Origin: Macrostomum hystrix
Lineage: Eukaryota > Platyhelminthes > Macrostomidae
Direction: 5' to 3'
Assembly: GCA_950097015.1 (NCBI GenBank)
Contig: CATNEN010000034.1
Span: 7,210,501-7,274,500 of the forward strand
DNA: 64,000 nucleotides
Under the pieces are notes generated by a model. The model made no database searches and was not told the origin of the DNA. It saw only the letters and a program-made list of their open reading frames with translations. This document shows, piece after piece, positions 11,164-20,724 of the stretch. Numbering within the stretch: position 1 is the stretch's first letter; every line of letters begins with the position of its first letter. Position numbers and translations under genes: made by a program.

Positions 11164-14100
11164 TTGACTTACTTGACTTAGCTGCAGGGTGGTCCATGGA
11201 CGCAGCGGGGAGGCGAGGGTCGCCCATACCGCTAACCCCTGTAGGCCCGCAGACAGGCAAGGGCGCGGGGCCGGTCAGGGTGGTCCGCCGGTCCGTCCTG
11301 CAGCGTTGTCTTCCGTGGGGAAGAAAGTGGCTCGTCTTGTTGCACGAAGGAACTGGACGAGCCGTGGAATGCTGTCGGGCTGGCAGATCTCGTCCATGGA
11401 CGGGTTGGGCCCGAGGTAGCGAAGCCGGTCTCTGTTAAAGAAAGGGCAGTGACACACAAAGTGCTCAGCATCTTCGGTGTCATACTCACAGAATGGGCAG
11501 AGTTCACTCTCAAGGTCACCCCGGAGGAAACAGTGCCTAGCGAGGTAGCCGTGGCCCGTGAGGGTCATGGCGAGGGCGCGGATATCCTTCCGGTTTTGGT
11601 TCAAAAGGATGCTCCTGAGCCTGCGAGACGGGCGCGGAACTGCGGCACGGGATTGCCGACAGTTCTGGGTGCCCGCCCATCTGTCCCTGTGCAGGGATTC
11701 AGCCCAGTCATCAATAAGGCGATTGATGACCGTGATGGGGATCGGGACCAGGGGAGCAGGTCCCAGGAGAGAGCCTGAGCCACCTTGCTTGGCAAGGGTA
11801 TCCGCAAGCTCGTTCCCTGGGAAGCCCGCATGCCCTGGGATCCAGCTCAGCTTGACCGTGTTGTTACTGGCCAGGAGGTTGAGTTGCCGGGCACAGTCAG
11901 CGACTGTCCGGGAGCACGTGGTGGTGCGGCAAAGGGCTTGTAAGGCCGCTTGGCTGTCAGAGTGGATGATGATGGTCTCTCCTCTCGTATTCCTGGCATT
12001 CAGCTCTGCGGCACAAGAGCTGATGGCAAGGATCTCATTCTGGAAGACCGTGGAGAGTCTCCCAGTATGTTGGGCATGCGTGGCGACGACGCGGCCGTTG
12101 ATCAGGATGCAGACCCCAAAGCCGGCAAGGCCGTCTTTTAGGGATCCGTCCGTGTAGCAGTGGACCTCCTGGTGGTTCCAGTGGTCGTTAGCGTCATCCC
12201 TCGAGGGAATGATGATTTTGTAGCGCTGGGTGAGATTGAGAGTGCGTGGTTCGCCGTCAGATAAGACGTGGAGTCCGCCGCCATCTTTCAAGTCACGAAG
12301 GCACAGATCGGTGTGAGGCAGAAGTTTGCGTTTTGCCATTGCTCTTTGCGGCGTGAAGCGGACGCCGGCGTCAATGAGCCGACGCGCTGTTTTGGCGGCT
12401 TCCCTGCGGACAAAAATGTCCAGCGGGGTAGCGTCGAGGAAGGCATTGAGGCCGTCGTAAGGAGCAGACGGTGGGGCACTCATGGTCATGCGACAAGCGC
12501 GCCCTTGCGTTTTCCTAAGTGCCTCCAGGCAGGTCTTCATCTGCAGGGCACTGGCCCAGATCAAGCTGCCGTACGAGACAGCTGGCCTGACCATTGCAGT
12601 ATAGATCCACCAGAGGCGCTTGGGGGTGAGCCCCCAGGTGGTGCCAACGGCCCTCCGCAGCTGCGCGAGGATCGCGAGGGCCCTCTTGGTTTTGGTTTGA
12701 ACATGGGGAGACCAGTTCAGCCTATGGTCCAAGGTGATCCCTAGGCATTTGGTTTGCTTACAGAAGGAAATTTCCTTACCGTAAAGCCTAAGCGGCTGTA
12801 TCTGCCACTTGTTTCTGCTGGTGAACATGATCACTGCAGTCTTGGTCTCGGAGAGCTTCAGACCACAGCGACCCGCCCATTGTTCAGCAGAGTGGATGAA
12901 ATTCTGAAGGAGGTCCCTGAGAGTGTCAGGGGATGGGCCAGACGCCACAGCAGTGACATCGTCCGCATACCCCACCTTCAGGATTGGGTCAGGACGGTCG
13001 TCACGGAGGAGCTCGTCAATGACCATGTTCCAGAGAATAGGAGAGAGGACCCCTCCCTGCGGGCTCCCTTTGCGGACGGGGACCGTCCGTTGGTGGCCCA
13101 GCAGGTTGGCAGTGACCGTGCGATGACTGATCATAAACATGATCCATCTGGTGAGGGACGAGTGAGTGTGCCTCTCGTAAAGGGCTTTGCGGAACGCTTC
13201 GAAGAGGACGTTGTCAAAGGCACCATCAATGTCTAGGAAGACGCTTAAGGCGAAGCCGGTGCCAAGCACAGCTTTCTCCAATTTGTCGACCAGAACGTGC
13301 AGCGCGCTTTCGGTGGAGCGACCCGCCCGAAAAGCATGCTGGTTGTCGCTGAGCGGCGCGTTCTTCAGTTCCACTGAGAGAAGGCGCCACAGCACTAGTC
13401 TCTCCATCAGCTTGACCAGGAAGGTGGTTAGGCTGATTGGTCTGAAGGATTTTATAGACTGGTAGTCCGGGCGGCCTGGCTTCGGGATAAAAATCACCTT
13501 CGCCTCGGTCCATGCCTGCGGGACGTACCCGAGCGTGATGCAGGCTCGATAGAGGTTGCAAAGAGAGCGCAGGAAACCTGGGCATTTAACCGCCTCTCTA
13601 AGAAAGGCAGGTACGATGCCATCAGGCCCTGGAGCCTTGAAAGGCTTGAAGGAGGTGGCCGCTTTAACGATGCGGTCCTCCGTGATGATAGAGGCAGCCA
13701 GCATCTGGCCTCCCTCAGTGTGGTCTGAGGTGGTCAGGTTGGTTGGTTCGTTGGGGAAGAAGGCAGAGAGCATGACCTCAAGCGTTTCTCCTGGGTTGTC
13801 AGTTGACGTGCCGTCGGTTCGCTTAACCGAGGAGAGCTTGGACATTTTGTCTAGCGTAAGTGCTTTGACAATTCTGGAGGTGGGGCGTGAGCCCTCTAGC
13901 TCCTCGCAGTATTGGCGCCACTTCTGGGCCTTGGCAGTCCTGATCTCCCTCTTGAACTCATGGATGGCTTCAAGGTAGGCGGTCTGGTCTGCAGGGCTCC
14001 TGGTTTTGTTCGCTCTGCGGTGTAATCTCTTCGCTCTGCGACGGAGGTCGCCGAGCTGAGGATTCCACCACGGCGCAGATGTCTTGCCTTTGTAGGCTTT

Positions 14101-14800
14101 TAGGGGACAGGCAGCCTCGAAGGCGGCGGTTAGCGTTTCTGTTAAAACAGTCGCGCACTCGTCCGCCTCTCGGCACGTCGAAATAGTGGGTGGTTGGCCC
14201 GAAGACCGATGGGTCGTCTCCAAGGCATGCCTGAAGGCTTCCCAATCAGTATTTCTGGCGTTCCGTCTCCACGTGATGTGGTTTAGGCTGCGAGCGCTCG
14301 CCACACGAAAGTGAATGAACTTATGGTCAGAGAGGGACGGCACCGGGAGCACGCGCCACACCCCAATACTCTGAAAGAGCTTGGGTGAAGCGAGCGTGGC
14401 GTCAATCACCTCTGACCAGCGTCCATTGTCGAAAGTAGGCGTAGACCCAGAGTTACAGAACTCCAGGGTCGTAGAGGTAACATAGGACAGGAGGTCTTCG
14501 CCTCTCTGGTTTATCCCTGTGCTGCCCCAGTGGGTATGGTGGGCGTTGATGTCGCCGGCGACCATCAGCTCATAATTCCTGGCAGAGCAGAGTTCGACCA
14601 GGGTGGTGAGCGTCCGGGGGACGACCGCTACGTCACCTGGTAGGTAAACCGAGGCAACGAGGGTGGTTCTCCCAGGCAGCAGATCCTCAGACTGAATGAC
14701 GCAGATATCCCCGTTAGACAGGTCGGGTCTGAGCCAAGCACCGAGGGTTTTGGCCCCGAAGATACAGGCTCTAGGTGGCCGGTCTTCGTTCCGCTCTAGG
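11164..14800 (-). mobile_element. 5'-truncated non-LTR (LINE) retrotransposon
   Basis: A 3.6-kb insertion read on the minus strand. It has a 5' end at 14800 inside the endonuclease domain, one open frame to the stop at 11275, about 95 bp of 3' UTR, and a short tandem tail (plus-strand TTGACTTACTTGACTTA). ORF1 and the start of the endonuclease are missing. The domain order EN, RT, RNase H and C-terminal zinc knuckle, together with the tandem-repeat tail, is typical of the I/LOA/R1-type group; the exact clade is not resolved. Its flanks are a perfect 247-bp direct repeat. Confidence 0.92.
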
Positions 14801-14868
14801 TCTTCGTTCGTTGCCTTTAGTTCGCCTACAGCAGCTTCAGTACACCTTATGCCTTGAGTACAAGTCAC
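11275..14868 (-). CDS. LINE polyprotein: endonuclease, reverse transcriptase, RNase H
   Basis: The open frame is 1197 codons, but the first 23 or so (14868-14801) are read from the flanking duplicated host sequence, so this ATG is not the native start. Endonuclease motifs visible are GDINAHHTHWG near residue 102 and SDHKFIHF near 175; the N-terminal metal-binding part is missing. The reverse transcriptase shows FRPISL, DIDGAFDNV, SPQGGVLSP and the catalytic YADD near residue 633. RNase H follows with CYTDGS near 902, HSDSQAALQAL and WIPGHAGFPGNELAD. A C-x2-C-x8-H-x4-C zinc motif lies near 1123. The frame is uninterrupted, so the insertion is young, but without a complete endonuclease and ORF1 it should not be autonomous. 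Confidence 0.93.
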   Translation of the reverse strand: MTCTQGIRCTEAAVGELKATNEDLERNEDRPPRACIFGAKTLGAWLRPDLSNGDICVIQSEDLLPGRTTLVASVYLPGDVAVVPRTLTTLVELCSARNYELMVAGDINAHHTHWGSTGINQRGEDLLSYVTSTTLEFCNSGSTPTFDNGRWSEVIDATLASPKLFQSIGVWRVLPVPSLSDHKFIHFRVASARSLNHITWRRNARNTDWEAFRHALETTHRSSGQPPTISTCREADECATVLTETLTAAFEAACPLKAYKGKTSAPWWNPQLGDLRRRAKRLHRRANKTRSPADQTAYLEAIHEFKREIRTAKAQKWRQYCEELEGSRPTSRIVKALTLDKMSKLSSVKRTDGTSTDNPGETLEVMLSAFFPNEPTNLTTSDHTEGGQMLAASIITEDRIVKAATSFKPFKAPGPDGIVPAFLREAVKCPGFLRSLCNLYRACITLGYVPQAWTEAKVIFIPKPGRPDYQSIKSFRPISLTTFLVKLMERLVLWRLLSVELKNAPLSDNQHAFRAGRSTESALHVLVDKLEKAVLGTGFALSVFLDIDGAFDNVLFEAFRKALYERHTHSSLTRWIMFMISHRTVTANLLGHQRTVPVRKGSPQGGVLSPILWNMVIDELLRDDRPDPILKVGYADDVTAVASGPSPDTLRDLLQNFIHSAEQWAGRCGLKLSETKTAVIMFTSRNKWQIQPLRLYGKEISFCKQTKCLGITLDHRLNWSPHVQTKTKRALAILAQLRRAVGTTWGLTPKRLWWIYTAMVRPAVSYGSLIWASALQMKTCLEALRKTQGRACRMTMSAPPSAPYDGLNAFLDATPLDIFVRREAAKTARRLIDAGVRFTPQRAMAKRKLLPHTDLCLRDLKDGGGLHVLSDGEPRTLNLTQRYKIIIPSRDDANDHWNHQEVHCYTDGSLKDGLAGFGVCILINGRVVATHAQHTGRLSTVFQNEILAISSCAAELNARNTRGETIIIHSDSQAALQALCRTTTCSRTVADCARQLNLLASNNTVKLSWIPGHAGFPGNELADTLAKQGGSGSLLGPAPLVPIPITVINRLIDDWAESLHRDRWAGTQNCRQSRAAVPRPSRRLRSILLNQNRKDIRALAMTLTGHGYLARHCFLRGDLESELCPFCEYDTEDAEHFVCHCPFFNRDRLRYLGPNPSMDEICQPDSIPRLVQFLRATRRATFFPTEDNAAGRTGGPP

Positions 14869-15075
14869 CTCTCTGCCCTCTCCTCACCCTCTGCCTTCTC
14901 CTCACCCTCTGCCTTCTCCTCACCCTCTGCCCTCTCCTCACCCTCTGCCTTCTCCTCACCCTCTGCCCTCTCCTCACCCTCTGCCTTCTCCTCACCCTCT
15001 GCCCTCTCCTCACCCTCTGCCCTCTCCTCACCCTCTGCCCTCTCCTCACCCTCTGCCCTCTCCTCACCCTCTGCC
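14801..15075. repeat. Right copy of the 247-bp direct repeat and its minisatellite
   Basis: Positions 14801-15047 repeat 10917-11163. The 18-bp array then continues for more than one further unit to about 15075 before single-copy DNA resumes (CCATCCATTTTCC). This is the uninterrupted continuation of the pre-insertion array. Confidence 0.85.
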
Positions 15076-15659
15076 CATCCATTTTCCTAAATCCCTGGTG
15101 AAACTCTAATTCCAATTCTACTCCACCAGGCGCACCGGCTCATTTCAGTTTCTCCTCTTGATTCGGTCATGTCTCATTTAGCTCACTCTTTCATTGAAGT
15201 TTCCAGTCAACTGGAAATTGGATAGCCGCCAACAGCACCCTACTCAAAGCCTCCGAGTCTTGTCCTGAAGGTTCCGATTGAAAGTAAGGGCCTCTATCCA
15301 TTGCGTAACAAGAATAAGCCAAGCGAATGGTAGGAGAAACATTCCACTCTTTTGAAAACGTTTTAAAATATTATTCTCAAACAAAAGTAAATCTTCAAGG
15401 ACGTGAAACAAAGTGAGAAGAATCACAAATCACTGGGCCTGCGGTGGCGAGTTAGTGAGATTAGTGTACCGATGTTTTATTCATTAGGCCCTAGGGATAG
15501 TGGCCAAGAGAGACGAAGAGACGGAGAGACGGAGTTTAACACTCATGGCAATCCGAAGGCTTCTGTGATTGATCGCCCAGACTTTTTGGTCTTGTCCATT
15601 TTTTTTCGTCTTCCTTCCGCCTGCCTGTATCTGCGAATATCGGTCTGTGTTAGTTTTGG
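15076..15659. other. Intergenic, no gene recognised
   Basis: Ordinary sequence. The frame entering the next array is repeat-driven. Confidence 0.35.
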
Positions 15660-16115
15660 CTTCCTCACTTCTCTCTTCTCACTCTCATCCCATTCTCTTC
15701 TCACTCTCCTGCCACTCTCTTCTACTCTCCTCCCATTCTCTTCTCGCTCTCTTCTCAATCTCATCTTATTCTCTTCTCACTCTATTCTCAATCTCTTCTC
15801 AATCTCCTCTCACTCTCCTCTCATTCTCCTCTCACTCTCCTCTTATTCTCTTCTCGCTCTCTTCTCAATCTCCTCTCACTCTCCTCTCATTCTCTTCTCG
15901 CTCTCTTCTCAATCTCCTCTCACTCTCCTCTCATTCTCCTCTCACTCTCCTCCCACTCTCTTTTCACTCTCCTCTCATTCTCTTCTCGCTCTCTTCTCAA
16001 TCTCCTCTCACTCTCCTCTCATTCTCTTCTCACTCTCCTCTTATTCTCTTCTCACTCTCCTCTCATTCTCTTCTCACTCTCCTCTCATTCTCTTCTCACT
16101 CTCTTCTCAATCTCA
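15660..16115. repeat. Pyrimidine-rich minisatellite
   Basis: Variants of CTCACTCTCCTCTCATTCTCTT repeated with drifting unit length. Open frames of 187-253 codons across it are serine/leucine low-complexity by-products. Confidence 0.85.
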
Positions 16116-17674
16116 ATCTGCTTGGCTGTTGAAATTATCGTTATCCTCAGCAAGCAGTACCTAAAAATTAGCATAAAAAGCAGCAGCAATAGCAGCAGCC
16201 GCAGTTTTGAGTACCTAAAACTTGGCACTGTACTTCCATGCTAAAATGCATAGCAGGATTGCATTGCTTAACAAATTAACCGCACAACAATGGCAGACTT
16301 GGTGCAGCCTATGGCTAGGGGATCGGCAAGCCAGCGGGTTATAAATGTCAGCCGCACTGGCGCCTTGATGGTTAAGCAAGTTTGCAGCTCACAGAAAGCG
16401 CCGGCGTCCTTAGCAACTCAATCTCAATCCTCTAAAAAACCCAGCTAAAAAAAACAACCCAGTTTTAGTGCCTAGTCAAAGTGTCAATGCGAACTTGATT
16501 TGACTTTTAAAAAATTGAAAATAAAAAGGCCTAATTTTCTTCATCAATCAATACTGAATTTTTCATTGTTTTTTTTTACTAAGAAAATACGAGTAGAAAA
16601 GCAAAACTCATTGCTAATTTGATTAGCAAGCAGTGCGAATTGATGGATGACAGACTGGGTCTCAGCTCTCAGAAATGATAAGTCGATTCGCTTTCTCAGA
16701 AACAGTGTCCTGCACCACTCAAATTGCCTCAAAAACAAAATGTCCAGCTGAAATGTGAGATAATTGGTCATCAACAGCTAACTTGAAATCCCGAGAGATA
16801 CTCAGTCATGACAATATCCCATTTCACATCTGATTAAAAGCAATAAAATTTCCATTTAAAAATTTAACCAATAGCAATGAAAATCCAGAACTTGGGGGCT
16901 AACATTTTCCGCTCTATTCGATTAGACAGCTTCCAGAATCACTAAACATCGTCGAGATGTTGATGTCACCTTGTCACCAGGGTCTTCCACAAGGAAAAAA
17001 TAGGTCATTGTGTTTCGGAGCTATTGTGAAATAGGCAGTGGGTATTTAAAATACCCGATCAAAGCATTTAGCTCTCATATTCAACATTTATATTTTTCTG
17101 CCATCACAAACATCTCGTAATGCATTTTTAACTAGAGAATAGCAGTGCAAAGCCAGTCGTCTTTTAAAAAGACGTTTTCATAGGCCTAACAGCCTATCCA
17201 GTGAGTAATGTCTGCTTCTAGAGGCTGCATATTATTTTTACGACCGCGTAAGCCCAGTTAGGGACGGACCTCACAAAGGACTCAGAAACTACAATTGCTT
17301 CCATAATCCAAGATATAAATCATTTCAGCTCACAATGGGGTCCATCATCCGGCGACTTACCGACCGCACACAAATGAAAATTACTTTATTCAACTGAAGG
17401 TTTTGATCAAAAGTGAATTGCACTTTTTAAAAAGCTAAGAAAAATATAATTTTTCCATTCCGTTAACTGAAGAAATCCTCTTTTTTTTGCCCTTAATCAG
17501 TAGTATGATTAGAGAAGTGTTGCATAATTTATATTAATTGTAGAAGTATATACTGTCACGAAACGGCTAGATCAAATTTTCATTTTGAGAATGACAACTT
17601 TGCCAAGGATAACATAAGTAAAAAACAAGGGATAAAAAGAAAATAAAAATATCACGGGAAAGATTGAGGCGATT
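16116..17674. other. Intergenic, with one dispersed repeat
   Basis: No gene is recognised. Positions 16870-17065 match the dispersed fold-back family, including the landmark GTGGGTATTTAAAATACCC at 17038. The rest is AT-rich. Confidence 0.45.
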
Positions 17675-18495
17675 AGGGAAGTGAGGTGTGTGGATGAGTG
17701 AGGTTGGTGAAAGGAGTGAGGTTGGTGAAAGGAGTGAGGTTGGTGAATGATTGAGGTGGGTAGAGGAGTGAGGTGGGTGGAGGAGTGAGGTGGGTGGAGG
17801 AGTGAGGTAGGTGGCCGAGTGAGGTGGGTGGAGGAGTGAGGTGGGTGGACGATTGAGGTTGGTGGAGAAGTGACGCAGGTGGAGGAGTGAGGTTGGTGAA
17901 AGAGTGATGTTGGTGGATGAGTGAGGTGGGTGAAGGAGTGAGGTTGGTGAATAAGTGAGGCAGGTGGATGAGTGTGACAGGATGAGTGAGGCAGGTGGAG
18001 GAGTGAGGTTGGTGGAGGAGTGAGGCAGGTGGAGGAGTGAGGTTGGTGAAAGAGTGAGGTTGATGAAAGAGTGATGTTGGTGGATGAGTGAGGTGGGTGG
18101 ATGAGTAAGGTAGGTGGCCGAGTGAGGCAGGTGGAGGAGTGAGGTTGGTGAAAGAGTGAGGTTGGTGAATGAGCGAGGTGCGTAGAGGAGTGAGGTGGGT
18201 GGAGGAGTGAGGTGGGTGGATGAGTGAGGTGGGTGGATGAGTGAGGTTGGTGAATGAGTGAGGCAGGTGGATGAGTGTGGTAGGATGAGTGAGGCTGGTG
18301 AATGAGTGAGGTTGGTGAATGAGTGAGGCTGGTGAATGAGTGAGGTTGGTGAATGAGTGAGGCTGGTGAATGAGTGAGGCTGGTGAATGAGTGAGGCTGG
18401 TGAATGAGTGAGGTTGGTGAATGAGTGAGGCTGGTGAATGAGTGAGGTTGGTGAATGAGTGAGGCTGGTGAATGAGTGAGGTGGGTGGACGAGCT
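17675..18495. repeat. Minisatellite, 17-bp unit
   Basis: About 48 units of CTGGTGAATGAGTGAGG and related forms (GTGGGTGGAGGAGTGAGG). Because 17 is not a multiple of three, the translated frame repeats every 51 bp, which gives a meaningless 308-codon minus-strand frame. Confidence 0.93.
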
Positions 18496-19410
18496 CAATA
18501 CCAGATTAGAATGAACAGAGAGAGAATGCTATATTGTCAAGTTAGCTAAGATTATTAGCATCAGCATTATATAGGCAAGGACGATCGGATCAGACCGCAC
18601 GGACCAATCAGCTGCGATGGTCGGTGCAGCAATGGGACACACTCTAGTAACTGCAGATAAGCAAAACTGCCCATTTGGCTTCACATATCGCCGCCGCGGA
18701 CGTTGCCTTCTTCGGTTACCTTAATTTCAGAATGACATGTCAGACGCGGTACGAAAATCCTAATGCTAGGCACGCATAGCGGGATTTATTGACAGTGCGT
18801 CGGCGAATTTATTTGCCTATTTTCTCACAATAGATATTTTTTTATTTAGCTAGAAGCTGTCTTCAACTGAAAAAAAGTTTGAAACGAGAGTTGCGAAAAT
18901 CCTGCGCTTTTTACATCTCGCAAACGTATTTTCTGCACGCAGGCTTTCAGACTTATTCGTAAAAAAGGCATCAACATTAAATAAGACAAGAAAAATTTAC
19001 TTGCATTTTGAGCACATTTTTCAGTCTCTTCAAAATAAAACTCAGAACACTGAAAGTTGGCTATTTATTTTCAGTTTCTTTTAGTCAAATTCTCGCTACT
19101 AAGAGAACACACAAGCAATACGGAGGTACAGAGCACTACGAAAATATTCTATAAAGTTTGCTTCTATAACTTGTTTGAATAACTGGGCTGTCAAAAGATG
19201 CCAAAAAGGTTAATAAATAAAAGTGGTTACATTGTTTGTGAGCAGTTAACACTGCTTTCTTGGATTTAAGAGTGGTGGGGCTGCGAGTAGCTGAATAAAG
19301 CGAATCTTTAACACTTTCATCGGCTCCAGCTATCTATGAAACCATGTTTTTGACGTGAAAATATTTATGTTTTATAGCAGTGCGCTAACAGTAGTTATTC
19401 AGTCCAGTTT
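18496..19410. other. Intergenic; the right part belongs to a segmental duplication
   Basis: From about 19020 rightward the sequence resembles 24630 onward (shared GGCTATTTATTTTC, AGAGCACTACGAAAAT, TTCTATAAAGTT). It is therefore the 3' flank of the duplicated gene at 19411-20376. No other gene is seen. Confidence 0.5.
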
Positions 19411-20088
19411 TCACAGAATAGCGCACGCGCAGCTCTGCCTTTGTCCTTTCAGTGCTAATGTCTTCTTCAGCTCCTCGATTTCCTTGTCCTTCCTTTCGTT
19501 CTCCGGGCGCATGTCTTCTTTCTCGCGCTCAAGCTTCTGCTTCTCGGCCTTCTCCTCCATCTCTCGCCTTACGGCAAGCAGTTTCAGGACTGCAATTTTG
19601 TTCGCCATGTTCTCAGTTGCAGCTCTCAGGTTTACCAGCTTGTCGCCAATTCTATTGAGGTCGTTTATCGAATTTTCCAAACTGTTCTTTAGTCGATTGA
19701 ATTGGTCTTTCAACTTGTCCAGCCGAGCGGCCGTGTCATGTGTGTGCTTTCCTGTAACGACTGCTGCTGTACCCGCAGCTCCAGCAACAGCAAGGGCAGC
19801 ACCACCAGTCAGAATTGTGGCACCAGCCAGCGCAGCAAGTACGAACAAGCCAGTTGCTGTGTACCCAGCATTCCGCGTGTTGGAGGCACTCCGCTCAGCC
19901 TCCTCTTCAGCATTCTTTGCTTTCTCAGCAATGCTAGTTGCGCATTTCACTGAAGCGTTTAAACTCTCGGTGAACTCTTGGTACTTCTCTTCACATTTGG
20001 AAGCCTCAGTTAGCAGTTCGTTTAGATTTTCCACGCAGTCCTTGATGAAGGCTAGTTCGATCTTGTCACTTCTTAGGGGCTTCTCCAT
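19411..20088 (-). CDS. Copy A, ORF2: hydrophobic-hairpin coiled-coil protein with CaaX box
   Basis: 225 codons from ATG at 20088; I do not recognise the family. Residues 1-80 look like charged, heptad-rich helix. Residues about 80-112 are a long hydrophobic, Gly/Ala-rich stretch (GYTATGLFVLAALAGAT and on), long enough for a membrane hairpin. Residues 118-215 are again highly charged coiled coil. The C-terminus is SCACAIL: CAIL fits a CaaX prenylation box whose final Leu favours geranylgeranylation, and the nearby cysteine could be palmitoylated. The layout is loosely like apolipoprotein-L or helical pore-forming proteins, but I see no diagnostic motif. Upstream, separated only by TAG-ATT, is ORF1 in the same frame, so this may be the C-terminal part of one protein. 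A near-identical paralogue lies at 25284-25820. Confidence 0.7.
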   Translation of the reverse strand: MEKPLRSDKIELAFIKDCVENLNELLTEASKCEEKYQEFTESLNASVKCATSIAEKAKNAEEEAERSASNTRNAGYTATGLFVLAALAGATILTGGAALAVAGAAGTAAVVTGKHTHDTAARLDKLKDQFNRLKNSLENSINDLNRIGDKLVNLRAATENMANKIAVLKLLAVRREMEEKAEKQKLEREKEDMRPENERKDKEIEELKKTLALKGQRQSCACAIL

Positions 20089-20091
20089 AAT

Positions 20092-20376
20092 CTACTTTTT
20101 GGCAAGCCATTTTCTCTGGAGATTTTCGCAAGCCTGCTGGAATGCGATTGAACAACTCTCTGTTTTTCGAAACAGGCCGGACAGTTCGTTTTGCTCCGCG
20201 CTCTCGCTGATGCTCAGAGCCGACCTGAGCTCTTTCTGTGTCTTCTCCCAATCGCTGACCACTTTCAGAACGACCTCAGTCATCTGACCTGTGGTCTTAG
20301 CGATGGCATCTGACAGTCCAATGGCATTAGTCAAACTTGAAAGGGCTTCAGCAGCTTTACTTGCTATCGATGCCAT
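20092..20376 (-). CDS. Copy A, ORF1: helical N-terminal part, ends in TAG in frame with ORF2
   Basis: 94 codons starting MASIASKAAEALSS. The predicted character is amphipathic helix throughout, with no signal peptide and no known motif. It ends KWLAKK then TAG (20094-20092). One sense codon (ATT) later, the ATG of ORF2 follows in the same reading frame. The same organisation is present in copy B (25824-26108), where the encoded residues are identical and I count one silent base change. A single UAG readthrough would join the two ORFs. Alternatives are an undetected intron, a two-protein mRNA, or decay of an originally longer gene before duplication. Confidence 0.65.
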   Translation of the reverse strand: MASIASKAAEALSSLTNAIGLSDAIAKTTGQMTEVVLKVVSDWEKTQKELRSALSISESAEQNELSGLFRKTESCSIAFQQACENLQRKWLAKK

Positions 20377-20493
20377 GCTTGAACTTTATGGCAGAAACTT
20401 TAAAGAAAGCTTTGATTCACGAAGTTTGATAGTAGGAAACCAATCTCGCTTAACAAGCTTGCTTGGTAGATCACGATAATTAATTTTTTAATT

Positions 20494-20682
20494 ACCTGGC
20501 TTACCTGGCTTACCTGGCTTACCTGGCTTACCTGGCTTACCTGGCTTACCTGGCTTACCTGGCTTACCTGGCTTACCTGGCTTACCTGGCTTACCTGGCT
20601 TACCTGGCTTACCTGGCTTACCTGGCTTACCTGGCTTACCTGGCTTAACTGGCTTACCTGGCTTACCTGGCTTACCTGGCTC
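20494..20682 (-). repeat. 9-bp array of 5' splice-site-like units
   Basis: Twenty-one units of ACCTGGCTT. On the gene strand this reads CAGGTAAGC repeatedly, and each unit contains the metazoan donor consensus CAG|GTAAG. One unit is altered (AACTGGCTT at 20647). In frame it would read Pro-Gly-Lys repeats after a short ORF starting at 20724. The corresponding place in copy B (26381-26398) has only two such motifs. Confidence 0.85.
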
Positions 20683-20724
20683 AGCGAAGAGCAAACTAAT
20701 CTGTGAGAAGATAATTTCTGACAT
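20683..20724 (-). CDS. Possible 5' exon of copy A gene (tentative)
   Basis: From ATG at 20724 the frame reads [16 protein letters not shown] and enters the 9-bp array at the first CAG|GTAAGC. If real, this is a 14-codon leader exon with a phase-1 donor. I could not find an acceptor that joins it in frame with ORF1, so it could equally be untranslated or spurious. In copy B the matching ATG is not preserved. Confidence 0.2.

Noticed and set aside
11449-13978. Several plus-strand ORFs of 100-200 codons
   Set aside because: Antisense shadows of the GC-rich retrotransposon frame.
17572-18498. 308-codon Ser/His/Thr-rich minus-strand ORF
   Set aside because: Pure 17-bp minisatellite read with a 51-bp period.
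20092-20094. UAG decoded as pyrrolysine or by a variant nuclear code
   Set aside because: Other genes in the window use TAG/TAA/TGA normally as far as visible, and pyrrolysine is not known in animals; ordinary readthrough or decay is more likely.
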